This document shows, piece by piece, positions 1-10,145 of a stretch of DNA of 64,000 nucleotides. Source of the DNA: Abelmoschus esculentus (taxonomy: Eukaryota; Streptophyta; Magnoliopsida; Malvales; Malvaceae). The DNA lies in the NCBI GenBank assembly GCA_035048815.1, contig JAUCBN010000016.1, positions 1,294,501 to 1,358,500 on the forward strand, given 5' to 3'. A program made the translations under genes and the position numbers. Each line of letters begins with the position of its first letter. Position 1 is the first letter of the stretch. The notes beneath the pieces were generated by a model. The model was not told the DNA's origin. It ran no database searches and saw nothing but the letters and a program-made list of their open reading frames with translations.

Positions 1-821
1 AAATGTCAAGAAGGATATCAGAAGCTTCTATAATCTTTCTAATTCAACATGTTTCCAGAAACATATCCAACTCCAGCTACCTCATCTTTTAATAGACAAG
101 TTCACATTCACAAAACTAAAAGAACTAGTACCACATACATGCAAAAGTTCCACCTTTGTACTCAACACATATAAAATATTGGTTCTCACCACCTTAACCC
201 TGCAGGATTGACTACCAACATAGTTAAAAATTAAAATAATAGCTAAAGATCAATAGTAAGTGCATCAAAGCTAGTGCTAACAATTTCAATTTTTTTGCTC
301 TAGTTCAGCAACTGAAATTAATGATATTTTAAGAACATTTAAAAATAAAAATAAAGATGGCCTGAGAGGCATCCTAGTTTCATTACATCAACAACAAAGG
401 CAAGAAAAGAATTTAAAAAGCCTTATTCACATATATTACACATGGAATTTGTATAAAAATTCCAAGTTCTAAGACTAAAAGATCATCATCAGAATCAACA
501 CACAGATTTTCATATTGGTTGTCATGCATAGCACTATAGCAGGTATTCTTATTCTCTTCTCCACATTCTTGTATGAGTTTGCCATACCCAACAATGGACA
601 AAGGGCATGTAACCGAACATACACAAAACTCAGATGACCAGCTTCACTATGGTAAACTCGTTTCATCACCATTGAACAACACACCTCATACCTAAGAAAT
701 TGAACTATAAATGAATTCCCAACAACCATAGATTGAATGTCAAAATGTCAATACTGGGACAACACAAGGGTTACGATAATAATACATATAATTAATAGAG
801 GAAACATAATACTCACGATTA
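1..821. other. Intergenic or 3'-flanking DNA, no gene seen
   Basis: AT-rich sequence downstream of the RING gene. The short open frames on the minus strand (about 413-729) show no domain, no biased codon use and no splice context, so they are not called. Part of this stretch next to position 821 is probably the 3' UTR of the RING gene. Confidence 0.5.
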
Positions 822-1766
822 TCAATCCAAATCTTCTTGCATGGTATCCGCATTATCAGATGATCCCGAGCCAGATTCCCGAGCTTGAAATGACCAAGGC
901 ACCGCTATCCTAAAACTCCTGTCCACCGTCCGATTATCCCCTGAAGACCTCTGCCCATTATCAGCACCACCAGCATTACCTCCACGAACCCTCCTCTCAT
1001 AATCAGGATCATCCGTAGGCAATTCGTGACGGCAAACAGGGCACGAATTATGCAACTCCAGCCAAGGCAATATGCAATCCTTATGAAAGAGATGCTTACA
1101 GGGCATTTGCTTAGCTTGAATCCCTTCCTCGAAGTCATCCATGCAAACCGCGCACTGATTGGACTTCGAATTCAAGTGATCATATGTTATCTTCACCGAC
1201 GGTAGCGAATCAATGGCCGACTTTGAAGCCGGAGGGGTCCCGTACCGGTTCGGATCATTTTCGGCCAGCTGTTGGATCAGTTGCTCGAGGCCCGGGCCCA
1301 TAAAATAATCGCCAAGGTTTGCCGGTAGTCGAAAGCCGCCCTCGGATGGATTGTTGTGAATCACGAACTCGATGTTCGCACCGTTTGAACGAAGATCGCC
1401 GAGATGATGCTGAACGAACGCAAACGGGTCCAATACGATCGGGTCGCGCTGAGTTGACCTGAATAGGTTGGTGCCATGAAGACCAACAGAAGCAGGAGAC
1501 GGCGAAGAATTCGTCGTCCGAAGGAGCGGGAAGAAGTAAGAGAACGGATCCGATAACGCAAAAAACGAATCAAAAAACGGATTCGGATTAGGGTTAGGGT
1601 TCGCGCATTCTTCGAGGAAGCCATCGTTGCATTCGGGACAGAACGGATCCGCGGAAGATGAGATAGGGACGTCGACGGTATGGTTACATTGATAGCAGAA
1701 GAAAGGTTTGCTGGTTACGGTGACGGCGTTAGCTCCGCCGCCGCCGTCTCTCCCGTTGAACGACAT
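822..1766 (-). CDS. RING-H2 E3 ubiquitin-protein ligase (RING1-like, zinc-ribbon plus RING)
   Basis: A single uninterrupted frame encodes 314 aa, starting at the ATG at 1764-1766; a slightly longer frame would need a non-ATG start. An N-terminal zinc ribbon has paired cysteines at about residues 24/27 and 43/46. A short Asn-Pro repeat follows. The C-terminal RING-H2 finger spans about residues 205-245 with the spacing C-x2-C-x14-C-x-H-x2-H-x2-C-x10-C-x2-C, including HLFHKDCILPWL. This arrangement is typical of the plant RING1/At3g19950-like E3 ligases, which are usually intronless; they take ubiquitin from an E2 through the RING and pass it to substrates. The substrate cannot be read from the sequence. 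The acidic, Ser/Gly-rich tail is low complexity. No signal peptide or membrane segment is seen, so a soluble protein is likely. Confidence 0.93.
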   Translation of the reverse strand: MSFNGRDGGGGANAVTVTSKPFFCYQCNHTVDVPISSSADPFCPECNDGFLEECANPNPNPNPFFDSFFALSDPFSYFFPLLRTTNSSPSPASVGLHGTNLFRSTQRDPIVLDPFAFVQHHLGDLRSNGANIEFVIHNNPSEGGFRLPANLGDYFMGPGLEQLIQQLAENDPNRYGTPPASKSAIDSLPSVKITYDHLNSKSNQCAVCMDDFEEGIQAKQMPCKHLFHKDCILPWLELHNSCPVCRHELPTDDPDYERRVRGGNAGGADNGQRSSGDNRTVDRSFRIAVPWSFQARESGSGSSDNADTMQEDLD

Positions 1767-3726
1767 CGTTTTCAAATCAGGGATGATTTTAATTAACAGG
1801 ACGGGAGATTCAGAGATAATTATAATTATGTGAAATTACTGAGAAACTAGCAATAGTCGCTGAATAGTCGATATTTAGAGCCTCAACAAGGCTTACCGAC
1901 TTCAATTTGCCTCCATCAAACAGCAGAGGCAGCACCGAGCACGTTACATAAAAAGGATTTTTACTTTTTACCTTCTAAACTTAACGATTGTTTTCAATTT
2001 AGTCCCTAATTTTTTTTATTTAAAGAATAAAATCCTAACAATATAAATAAAATAATTAAATTTAAAAAATTTCGTAATTAATTTTTATAATATTTAATTT
2101 AAATTTATTAATTAATAAATTAAAAACTGATTGATTATATAAAAATTATACCTAACCAACATGAGATGTACTTATTTATATATTACATAAGAATTATTTT
2201 AAATATTATCGTATAATTTAAACCAATAGAATCTTTTTGAACAATTCAATACTATTAAAAAGTAAATCAAGTAAGCCATTTATTGATATTAATAATATCT
2301 TTATTCAAATAATTACTTTGAACAAATTATTAAATATGTTAATAACATTAACAAAAAAAACCATAGTTCTAATTTAAAAAATATATTATAATATTTATAT
2401 ATAATTACAAAAAAAATCCAAGTTGTGCATAAAAGAGTCGTTCTTCAGTGTCGGTCAAACATGACGAGCGCAACCAATTAAGACCTTCGAGTTCCCATGA
2501 AGAATGTCGGCCACAATCGTGTTATATATTTCAATAATATTTTAACGCAATCCCGGTCTCCATGAGGGAAGGACCGCACCATAGGTTGCCCATAGTTCTG
2601 CCATGAAAACCGAGCAAGTAACAAGGCTGCGAGAAAATTTAAAAATTACCCGTATTCAATCGAATTAAGTTGAATCGAGTTAAAAAATTTTAAATTATTC
2701 GAGTTGACGAATCATATTTTACGACTCAAACTTTATTTGAAATTTTTTCGATTCGATTCGAGTTTAAGAAATTCGAGTCGAGTCGAATCGAGTCGAGTTT
2801 TCGAGTTCCTATAAATATTTAATTGTAACTATTTATCATGTTATAGTATGATTTGATTCCAATTAAACGACTTTCTCTAATTATATAAGATATGTATATA
2901 TATATTTTTATATGTAGCAATATTTTTTTTAATATTTTTATATATCAATGTATATATATTATATAAAAAATAATAGACTCATCTCAAACTTAAAAATTAA
3001 TCATTTAATTACTAAAAATTTCGAGTTATTCGAGTTACTCGAATTTCCATTTTACAACTCGAACTTTATTTGAAATTTTTTCGAATCGAGTCGAGTCTAT
3101 AAAATTTCGAGTCGAGTCAAAACGAGTCGAGTATTTTCGCCTCGATTCGAGTCAAGTTATTCAATTTTTTCGAGTCGAGTCGAGTTTTGCTCACCCTATG
3201 GAATTATATTAACACCTCCGGTAAGAAGAAATCAGGATTAAACTATGAGAAAATATATCAAATTAATTTTAGAATAATAAAGTGTTAAAAAATAATTGAA
3301 TTAGAAAAATTAAGAGAATTTAAGTTTAATTTTATAAATTTTAAAATAAAAGATTTTAAAAAATAATTAAACCATAAAAATTTTATTATTTATTTTGAAT
3401 CTTCAAAATATTTTGAACAACATTTAAGTCTATTATACATAATAAATAATTTTTTATACTATATATAAAAAAATAATTATATCTTAAATTTTAAAACTAT
3501 ACAGATTAAATTCTAAACTAAACTCCCGACCACTAAAATTAAAAAAAAAAAAATAGTCTAAAGTTTAAACTATACCCAGTTAAATCAAATAATTTAAAAT
3601 AGACGAATACATATACATACACACACTTGGGTAGACAACGAAGGCAACAGCCTTGGGACATTACAAGAAAAAACAACTAACGGTGTATCGGAAACACCAT
3701 GTGTCGGATTCCTCCGATTTCCCCTC
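1767..3726. other. Intergenic region with a TCGAG-rich dispersed repeat
   Basis: Holds the RING gene promoter and 5' UTR side (1767-1950), then AT-rich DNA. A short, less AT-rich island at about 2430-2640 is unassigned. The stretch 2640-3200 is the repeat listed separately. The last 100 bases before 3727 are probably the 3' UTR of the sugar transporter. No coding region is visible. Confidence 0.6.
2640..3200. repeat. TCGAG-rich degenerate dispersed repeat with two internal copies
   Basis: Dense degenerate motifs of the form TCGAGTCGAG and TTCGAATCGAG. Two related blocks of about 120-160 bp lie in direct orientation (about 2690-2815 and 3025-3190), sharing the run ACTTTATTTGAAATTTTTTCG and the TCGAG motifs around it. 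The block ends near 3198 with GCTCACCCTA, whose reverse complement resembles the ends of the hAT-like element at 36852. No coding capacity. Confidence 0.6.
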
Positions 3727-5941
3727 TCAATCATCCCTTTCCTCGTCTCTACGGACGGTCAGACCGATGACCGCTTCATCGGGGATGTATTTTCCCCAGA
3801 ACCAGTGGCTCTTCCATATCTGATTCATGTCTTCGATGGGTACATTCTTTGTTTCGGGCACGAAAAAGTAGACGAAAACGGTCATGACAACGACGAAACA
3901 AGCGAAGAAAAAGAATAGACCAAACTTCATGTGACAAAGCATGGTGAGGAAGATTTGAGCGATGATGAAGGTGAAGATCATGTTGACAGCGACATTGATG
4001 GCTTGGCCTGCGGATCGGATTTCTAAGGGACATATCTCGCTCGGAACCAACCATCCCAATGGTCCCCAGGACCAGGCGAATGCTGCGACGTATGCGCAAA
4101 TGAACAACAAGAGCAAATTGGCCTCACCCTTTGATATTACACCTATACCGTTTAGTCCGAATTTGATTGCAATTATCACTCCGACTGCGATCTATAGGAA
4201 GATAATAGTGGAGGTTAGAGTTTTGATAGTAACAGGCGAGTAAAACTCGATTTTATTCGATTTGATATCAATTTTTTTTTAATTTAATTTGATTCGTAAC
4301 AAAGATGGAAAGATATTACCTGGCAAAGAAACATTTGAATGCCACCTTCAAGGAACAAAATCCTTCTTCCGACCTTGTCAACTGAATAGATGGAAACAAT
4401 GGTGGCGGCGGCATTGACGGCGCCGGTGATAACGGCGGACATGAGCGACGCATCATCACCGAAGCCCAAGGTCTTGAAAAGAACAGGTGCATAAAACATG
4501 ATGACGTTGATGCCGGTGAACTGCTGGAAAAACGGTATCATGATGCAGAGGACAAGCTGAGGCCTGTATCTGGGTTCTAGAATGTTGGCCCACGGGTTCT
4601 CGACCTTCTTGGCTTCTTGAACCGCGTCGACCAGGTCTTGAAACTCGGTGTCGACATTGATCGTGCCGCGAATTTTCTGCAACATTTGCCTCGCTTGATC
4701 AGGGTTGCCTCGCTCGAGAATGGAGTTGGGAGTGTCCGGTAAAATGTACGCCCCCAGCGTCATTATGACGGCGGGAACGGCTGCTAGAGCTAGAGAAACT
4801 CTCCATCCCCAACCACCTTCTATCTTTGCGGTGCCGTAGTTGATAAGACCGGCGACTAGAATACCGATCGTAATGGCCATTTGAAAACCAATGTTCAATG
4901 CTCCTCTAATCTTTGACGGCGCCATTTCGGATAAATACACCGGAACAGACTGCATTTCACCATACAATAACTCACTCCATAATACTTTGGGAATATATAG
5001 AAATCCTATGCACTTTTGGTGCTCTGTTTATTCGATATAAGAGTTTATGATTTAGAATTAAGGATTATATATTATAAAGAAATACCAAAAATGGACATAA
5101 GAGCTTTTTGGTTGCCCTCCTGGTTTTGGTGTTTTATTCTAACTAACTCAAATCGACACGTGTCATACACGATATCAATATGCTTATCATTTAATCAATG
5201 TGCTATAAATATTAATATTCGAATCTATGACTACTAGAAAAATCAACCGTTTCTTTAATCATTAAGGCAAGATGTTCGTGTCACAACTAAAATTTAAAAT
5301 CATATTATAGGGATGCGTCCGCAACCGTAATTTAGTAATATGTTTTTAGTAATATGTTTTTGATATGTAAGTTCAGTTTACCTGATTAACAAATCCAACA
5401 CCAACACCGAGAAACAAACGGCCGGCAATCAAGAGCGCAATGTTGGTGGCGACGCCATTCAAGATTGAACCGAGGAGGAACGAAAGGCCTCCGACGAACA
5501 TAGAGAAATTTCTACCGAAGATCCTCGTAAACACCGAAGCCACAAAGGAAGCTATCAAAGCTGCAAGATAGAGAGAAGAGGTCAACAAAGTGAGAAGCTG
5601 GCTGTCAAATTTACAATACGCGCTCTCATGTGCCGCCGCCTCGCTTTGTTTCTGTAAAACCGACGGGAAGAATTTCTTTAAGAAAGGCTCCATTGATGTC
5701 ACACCTCCTGCAAAAACACAACAACGTAAAAAATACAATGAAACATGCAATAATAACATCTAAATGATCTGAATTCTAAAGAAAATATATATATATATCT
5801 GAACAAACCTGAGATTCCAAGATCATATCCGAAGAGGAGACCACCGGTGGCCGCTATCAAACAAGTGCAAAGGACGAAGCCTGTGACACGAGCTTCATAG
5901 TTGCCCCCTCGGCCTAGAGGAACATATCTTCCATCTGCCAT
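3727..5941 (-). CDS. STP-type sugar transport protein (hexose/H+ symporter)
   Basis: Exons, 5' to 3': 5809-5941, 5382-5707, 4320-4949, 3727-4191, with GT-AG introns; the sum is 1554 nt, 517 aa, normal for the family. It is a major-facilitator sugar porter of the plasma membrane that imports hexoses with protons. Visible marks: the N-terminal GGLLFGYDLGISGGVTS of TM1, a GRLFLGVGVGF stretch, PVYLSEMAP, QQFTGINVIMFYAP in TM7, the GRR loop motif after SVDKVGRR, and the C-terminal PETKNVPIE. About twelve hydrophobic segments are spread over the protein. Cysteines after the first extracellular loop (YCKFDSQ) and in TM11 (TMLCHMKFG) match the pair that forms the STP lid disulphide. Which STP number it matches cannot be settled by eye. 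The TCGAG-type repeat has a small outlier in the third intron near 4230-4290. Confidence 0.94.
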
Positions 5942-6659
5942 GTTCTAAACCTAAACTACAGTAACGAAGGGGCTAGTTTCTTTTGTCCTTAGCCCCTGCT
6001 CCAATGCTTGATCCTAGATGAAAAGCTTGGGTTTTAATTGATATATATTTCTTCGTCTGTTCATCGTCTCTTAAAAACTACGTTCTTTTCTGACCAATTG
6101 TTGCAGAAAAATAGGATAATTAGGTTCCGACAAATATGATTTACTATTACAGGATGAAATCTATTCTCCTTCAGTTGTCCTCGTTTCTTTTTCGTTGAAT
6201 TCCTCTCCACAAAATCAACCAATGGTTTGTGTTTGAAATCAGTATTTATCACTAAGATTCTTAAAAATAATTTCATGTATCTATATACTTATCTATCTAT
6301 TTATCTATATTGTTCCAGTAATAATGAGAATAATTATTGATTTTTCCTTTTTTATTTGGATGTCTGAATTCCTTTAACTGAAAATTGCAGGTTAGGCCTT
6401 ATGTCACCCATAAGTTTACATATGATTTGCAGGTATTTCAGGCCTTATAATAATGACAATAATTAGTGCCCCTTGTTTAACATGCAGAATAGGAGAGTCC
6501 AAAGCTCCAACACCAATAGCTAAAATGGAGGAAGGAAACATATTGACTGTCAAGTGGCAGTTTGCACTCATTCCCATAGTGCAGAAACTTTAACCCTTGA
6601 ATAATTACCTGTGGTCATCGAAATTCTGATACGTGGCAATAGAAAACTAAAGGATCCAT
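5942..6659. other. Intergenic, sugar transporter promoter side
   Basis: AT-rich upstream region of the minus-strand transporter gene with no recognisable gene. A short TATC/TATA-like run occurs near 6280-6310. The small minus-strand frame at 6061-6276 has no domain or supporting context. Confidence 0.5.
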
Positions 6660-7160
6660 TTATGATACATCCTCCCTTTCTGGTTTTGAAGTATCATTTC
6701 CCCGTTTAAGCAAGGTAGATCCTGTTTTCTGTACCATGGCTACTGGTTTAGATAGGCTATATGGATGCACAGCCAGGCCTTCGAGCCTGTTGAATTCCAT
6801 CTTCATCTCCGTGGCTAACATTGCGGCGAAGATGCTTGTCTCGGTGGCGTCAAGCTCTAAAGCTGAGAACACAGAGAAGTGGAAGCTAACAGATCACCTG
6901 TGGTTCATGGTCATGATAATAAATTGGGTGATGTTGTGGCCTGTGGGCTCTTAGGCTTTTGATGGATCTCTTCCCTTGCTCTCTGAGTTCCTCTCCGGAC
7001 TATCTCCTCGGTGGCTCGTCGTCCGTCGGGCCATTCCAGATAGCTCTATATTCATCAGCAGCAGGAGCAGGAGCAGGAGCAGAAGCATTGTCATCTTCTG
7101 GTTCATCACCAGCTTCCAAAGCCTTGGTAAATTCATTAACTCATGTAAGTCTACAACTCC
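6660..7160 (-). pseudogene. Possible coding remnant, Ala-Pro repeat and acidic stretch (unrecognised)
   Basis: Two minus-strand stretches look coding by codon composition but do not join into an intact gene. The upstream one (about 7005-7150) reads EFTKALEAGDEPEDDN, then an Ala-Pro repeat, then DEYRAIWNGPTDDEPPRR and a TAG. The downstream one (6660 to about 6860) reads ATETSIFAAMLATEMKMEFN and continues to a TAA at 6660, with mostly purine-first codons. A sequence resembling an intron between them would be only about 35 nt, too short for a plant intron. I do not recognise the family. It may be a decayed gene, a gene with an unrecognised intron, or chance. The plus strand also has a frame here (6736-6954), so strand assignment is tentative. 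Confidence 0.3.
7058..7086. repeat. GCAGGA-type short tandem repeat
   Basis: A run of (GCAGGA)n, about five units at 7058-7086. It gives poly-Leu in one minus-strand frame, Ala-Pro repeats in another and Ala-Gly repeats on the plus strand, so it inflates several unrelated open frames. Confidence 0.75.
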
Positions 7161-7718
7161 ATATCCATCCTCCATGGCTCTATAACATTAATAATCAAGT
7201 TTTAAGCAACTATAACTATCATAATTATACAAATGAAAGTAAGGGTGTGTTTGGCCTAAAGCAGTGCTGTGAGTGGGGCACTTAAAGAACACGTATTTCA
7301 CTTGCGAGCATTCAACGAACATGTCACCTAATCTGGGGTAGTAAGGAAGAAGATGCTGGTGACAACATCACAATACGACGATTGTGCAACAGCCTTTGGT
7401 TTTTAAAGAAAAAAACAGGAAATCAGAAGAAATTTGAAGGGGAAGTAAATACAGAAACGTCCCAATCCAACAAGGGACACCATGCCACGTATCTTTTCTC
7501 TTTAAAGAGACTAAGAACCGTTTGGTCTTGGCATGCTGAGTTTCACAAACACCGATGCACATTTGCAGCAGAGGACGAAATTTGAAGTTCAAGATTCTTT
7601 TCGAGTTAGATTCTAGTCGGGTTTGGGATTTTGAAGGTTAAAGTTTAAACTATTTGTATGAATGCAGGTATTGTTACTAAGTGAGATACCAGCTTCATCA
7701 AAAAAATATCAATTCACA

Positions 7719-8698
7719 ATGGCAATGGCTGACAAGATCATGGAAGACAATGCAAGGTATGGCCACTGAGCTCTTCTCCATGTTAACCGAACGGCTCTTG
7801 CTTCGTCTTTTACGCGTACGTCCGCCCTGTTACACCGTTGCCTCCAACTCCAAACCTCGCCATTGGAAGACTACGGTCATTCATGGCACATGCGTGCCAT
7901 CAACGCTATACCATTCGGCTCCTACGTAGCATCATACATGAAGGCCGTTACCATGTGCTTCAATGTCGTGCTTTCGCTGTTCGACACCGGCAGGGTGCGT
8001 TACCGGGGGAGGGATTGCAATGGAGACCGAGAGCTAATGACTGAAAAGTTGGCTCAAGAGCTGCTGTGGGTAACCAACAAAGTTGGGTGTTATGGGGATG
8101 TTAATGAAACATTAGTTCAATGGAGTTTGGCTTCTGGTTTGGCTTCTCTTTCTCTCACTGCTAGTCCTAGAGTTCAAGGCTCCATTGTTAAGATCTCAGG
8201 TCATTTATCCTCCTCTCTTTTTCTCTCTCCTACAGTAATTAAAAGGTCAAATTATACACAAGGTCTCTATACTATGATTACTTTTGGATTTACTCCCTCT
8301 ATATAGTTTGATCCTAATCCTTATTCCTTACCATTCGAAACGTAGAATTTCGGTTTTGAAACCAATTCTACCTTAATCTTCGTGCAGCATTTTTATTTGG
8401 TGAGTTAACTCGAAAAGACTTAGCCATTGCAAGGCAAGTGGAGTTTAGGTTGTTGGTTCTTTGGCTTCCATTGTTCTGCCATGCTAGCAACGGGCATGCC
8501 TATCCTATTCTTACAAGCTTTCAAAAGGCAGAGATTGAGAGAACTATGGACGAAGTAATCTCCAGTTTCCCAGCAAGGGATCAAGAAGTTCTACTCACCC
8601 ATTGTCTCGAAAACTATGCCATGTCCGCCTCCGACTGGCCTAATCTCGGGTTAGCTTACGATCGGTGGTGCCGAAGAACTCGAGAATCAATTGCGTAA
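7719..8698 (+). CDS. Uncharacterised plant protein, two exons, possibly broken at the 5' end
   Basis: An open frame runs from 7770 to 8199 and splices (AG|GTCATT donor, TGCAG acceptor) to 8388-8698, ending at a TAA; the joint gives KIS-A-FLFGELTRKDLAIAR without a frame break. The C-terminal part, with RDQEVLLTHCLENYAMSASD followed by WPNLGLAYDRWCRRTRE, looks like a genuine conserved plant protein of about 250 residues, but I cannot name the family. No catalytic motif, signal peptide or clear membrane helix is visible. An ATG at 7719 is in the same frame but meets a TGA at 7767-7769 after only 16 codons, and the shifted frame over 7764-7850 also reads as protein-like. Either the 5' end carries a lesion, or the true start lies in another exon or at an internal Met. 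Confidence 0.55.
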
Positions 8699-10145
8699 AT
8701 GCGGAGGAGGATGCGGCACCATTAGCGAAACTGCATCATCGTCTTCATTTCGTGGTGGTTGGAAAAGATGAAGATAGGCCGAGTTCTCATATTCTCGTTA
8801 AATAGTTTACGGTGTTAGATAATATCATTAGAATAATTATATGTTTGACCCAAAATTTTTTATTTTAGTATCTTTTTAAAATATAATCTCCCATATTTGA
8901 TATTGATCCCTCAATCAATCTGATGATGCCATTGGTGCTCGAACTCGTGACCTCTAAAAAGATCAATCATTCCATTAATCACTTGGGTTAGAGGCTCATG
9001 CTTTTACAAACATTTTAATTGTAAGATTTAAAGATTTAGTTTATACACAATATATAATTTAGGTTTAAATGTAAGGGTCTTAATTTTACGAAAAACGTTA
9101 AAATTTATATTTTAAGATTATAATTTAAGTTTTATAAATTAAAACTTAAATCCTTACCATATTACCTTAAAATTAAACCATAATTTTTTTATTATTATAT
9201 TTTTTATTTTAGTCACCATCGTTAAACATTAACAAAAAATTGATAATTTGATGACCAAAATAAAAAAGAAATAATAGATTGATGATTAAAACAGAAAAAA
9301 ATAATATTAGTGATAAAAAAGCAATTCGTGACGATTTTACCATGATGATAATAGTTTAAAATCAAACCATGAAAACGAGAATAGTTTAACCACCAATTGT
9401 TTTGTTTACCCAATAATTATGATTATAACAATAACCTAAACCCAAATCAGCACCAGAATATCTGAAGGAAGATGCCTTGTGTTATGCCTTGTATCGTTCA
9501 TCAAATAACAGTTAGTAAGTAAAGTACACAAGGTACACATATCAGCAGGCTCCAGCTGAGTCAGCACAGCAGCAGGCAAGAAAGATTTAGTAGTGAACTC
9601 AGTGAGTCAGTCAAAGGTGGTGAACGAAACTCCAAAACATTTTCCCAGTTGCCAATTCTGAGCTTTCAGTGAACAAACTTGCAACTCAATCATACTGTAT
9701 TGGCAAGCTCAAACCTGAATCAAGAAATTTGACCGATATTTCAGTTACTGTAATAAACTTGTCCATCATATAGCAATATATCATGCATCAGTAGTATCTA
9801 TGGGAAGTGACACAGGCTAGAAAAATTAACAAACTTGGACTTGGGTGTGAAAATCGGATGCAATATGTGTTCGATACAGGTGTTCTCTGATAAAAAAATG
9901 TTGGGACATGGTATTTGAAGAAAAATAAAGAGTCGAGGCAGCGTAGAAGAAAACCAGTGGCCTCAATATGTGAATGTGATGCAGGTACATGCAAGAAAAC
10001 CAGCATCTGATCTGATGAAAAACCGATTGCAAGGTTTCTGTTTTCTTTTTCTCGCGTTAAAAATGCATGGAAGGACCAAAGTTTCACGAATAGGTGAAGC
10101 GGAATCGTAAAGGAGAAAGGTGGGGATCAAAGAATATGAACTGCC
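8699..10145. other. Intergenic plus probable 3' UTR of the JmjC gene
   Basis: 8699-9400 is AT-rich with no gene. The part at about 9430-10145 is less AT-rich and directly follows the stop of the minus-strand JmjC gene, so some of it is probably that gene's 3' UTR. The open frames at 9788-10087 on the minus strand show no domain. Confidence 0.45.

Noticed and set aside
1580..1615. Telomere-like GGGTTAGGGTTAGGG run
   Set aside because: It lies in frame in the RING gene and encodes an Asn-Pro repeat. It is only about three units and is not the TTTAGGG plant repeat.
2430..2640. Less AT-rich island, also 16280-16540
   Set aside because: The composition suggests old transposon pieces, but I found no ends, target duplication or coding remnant.
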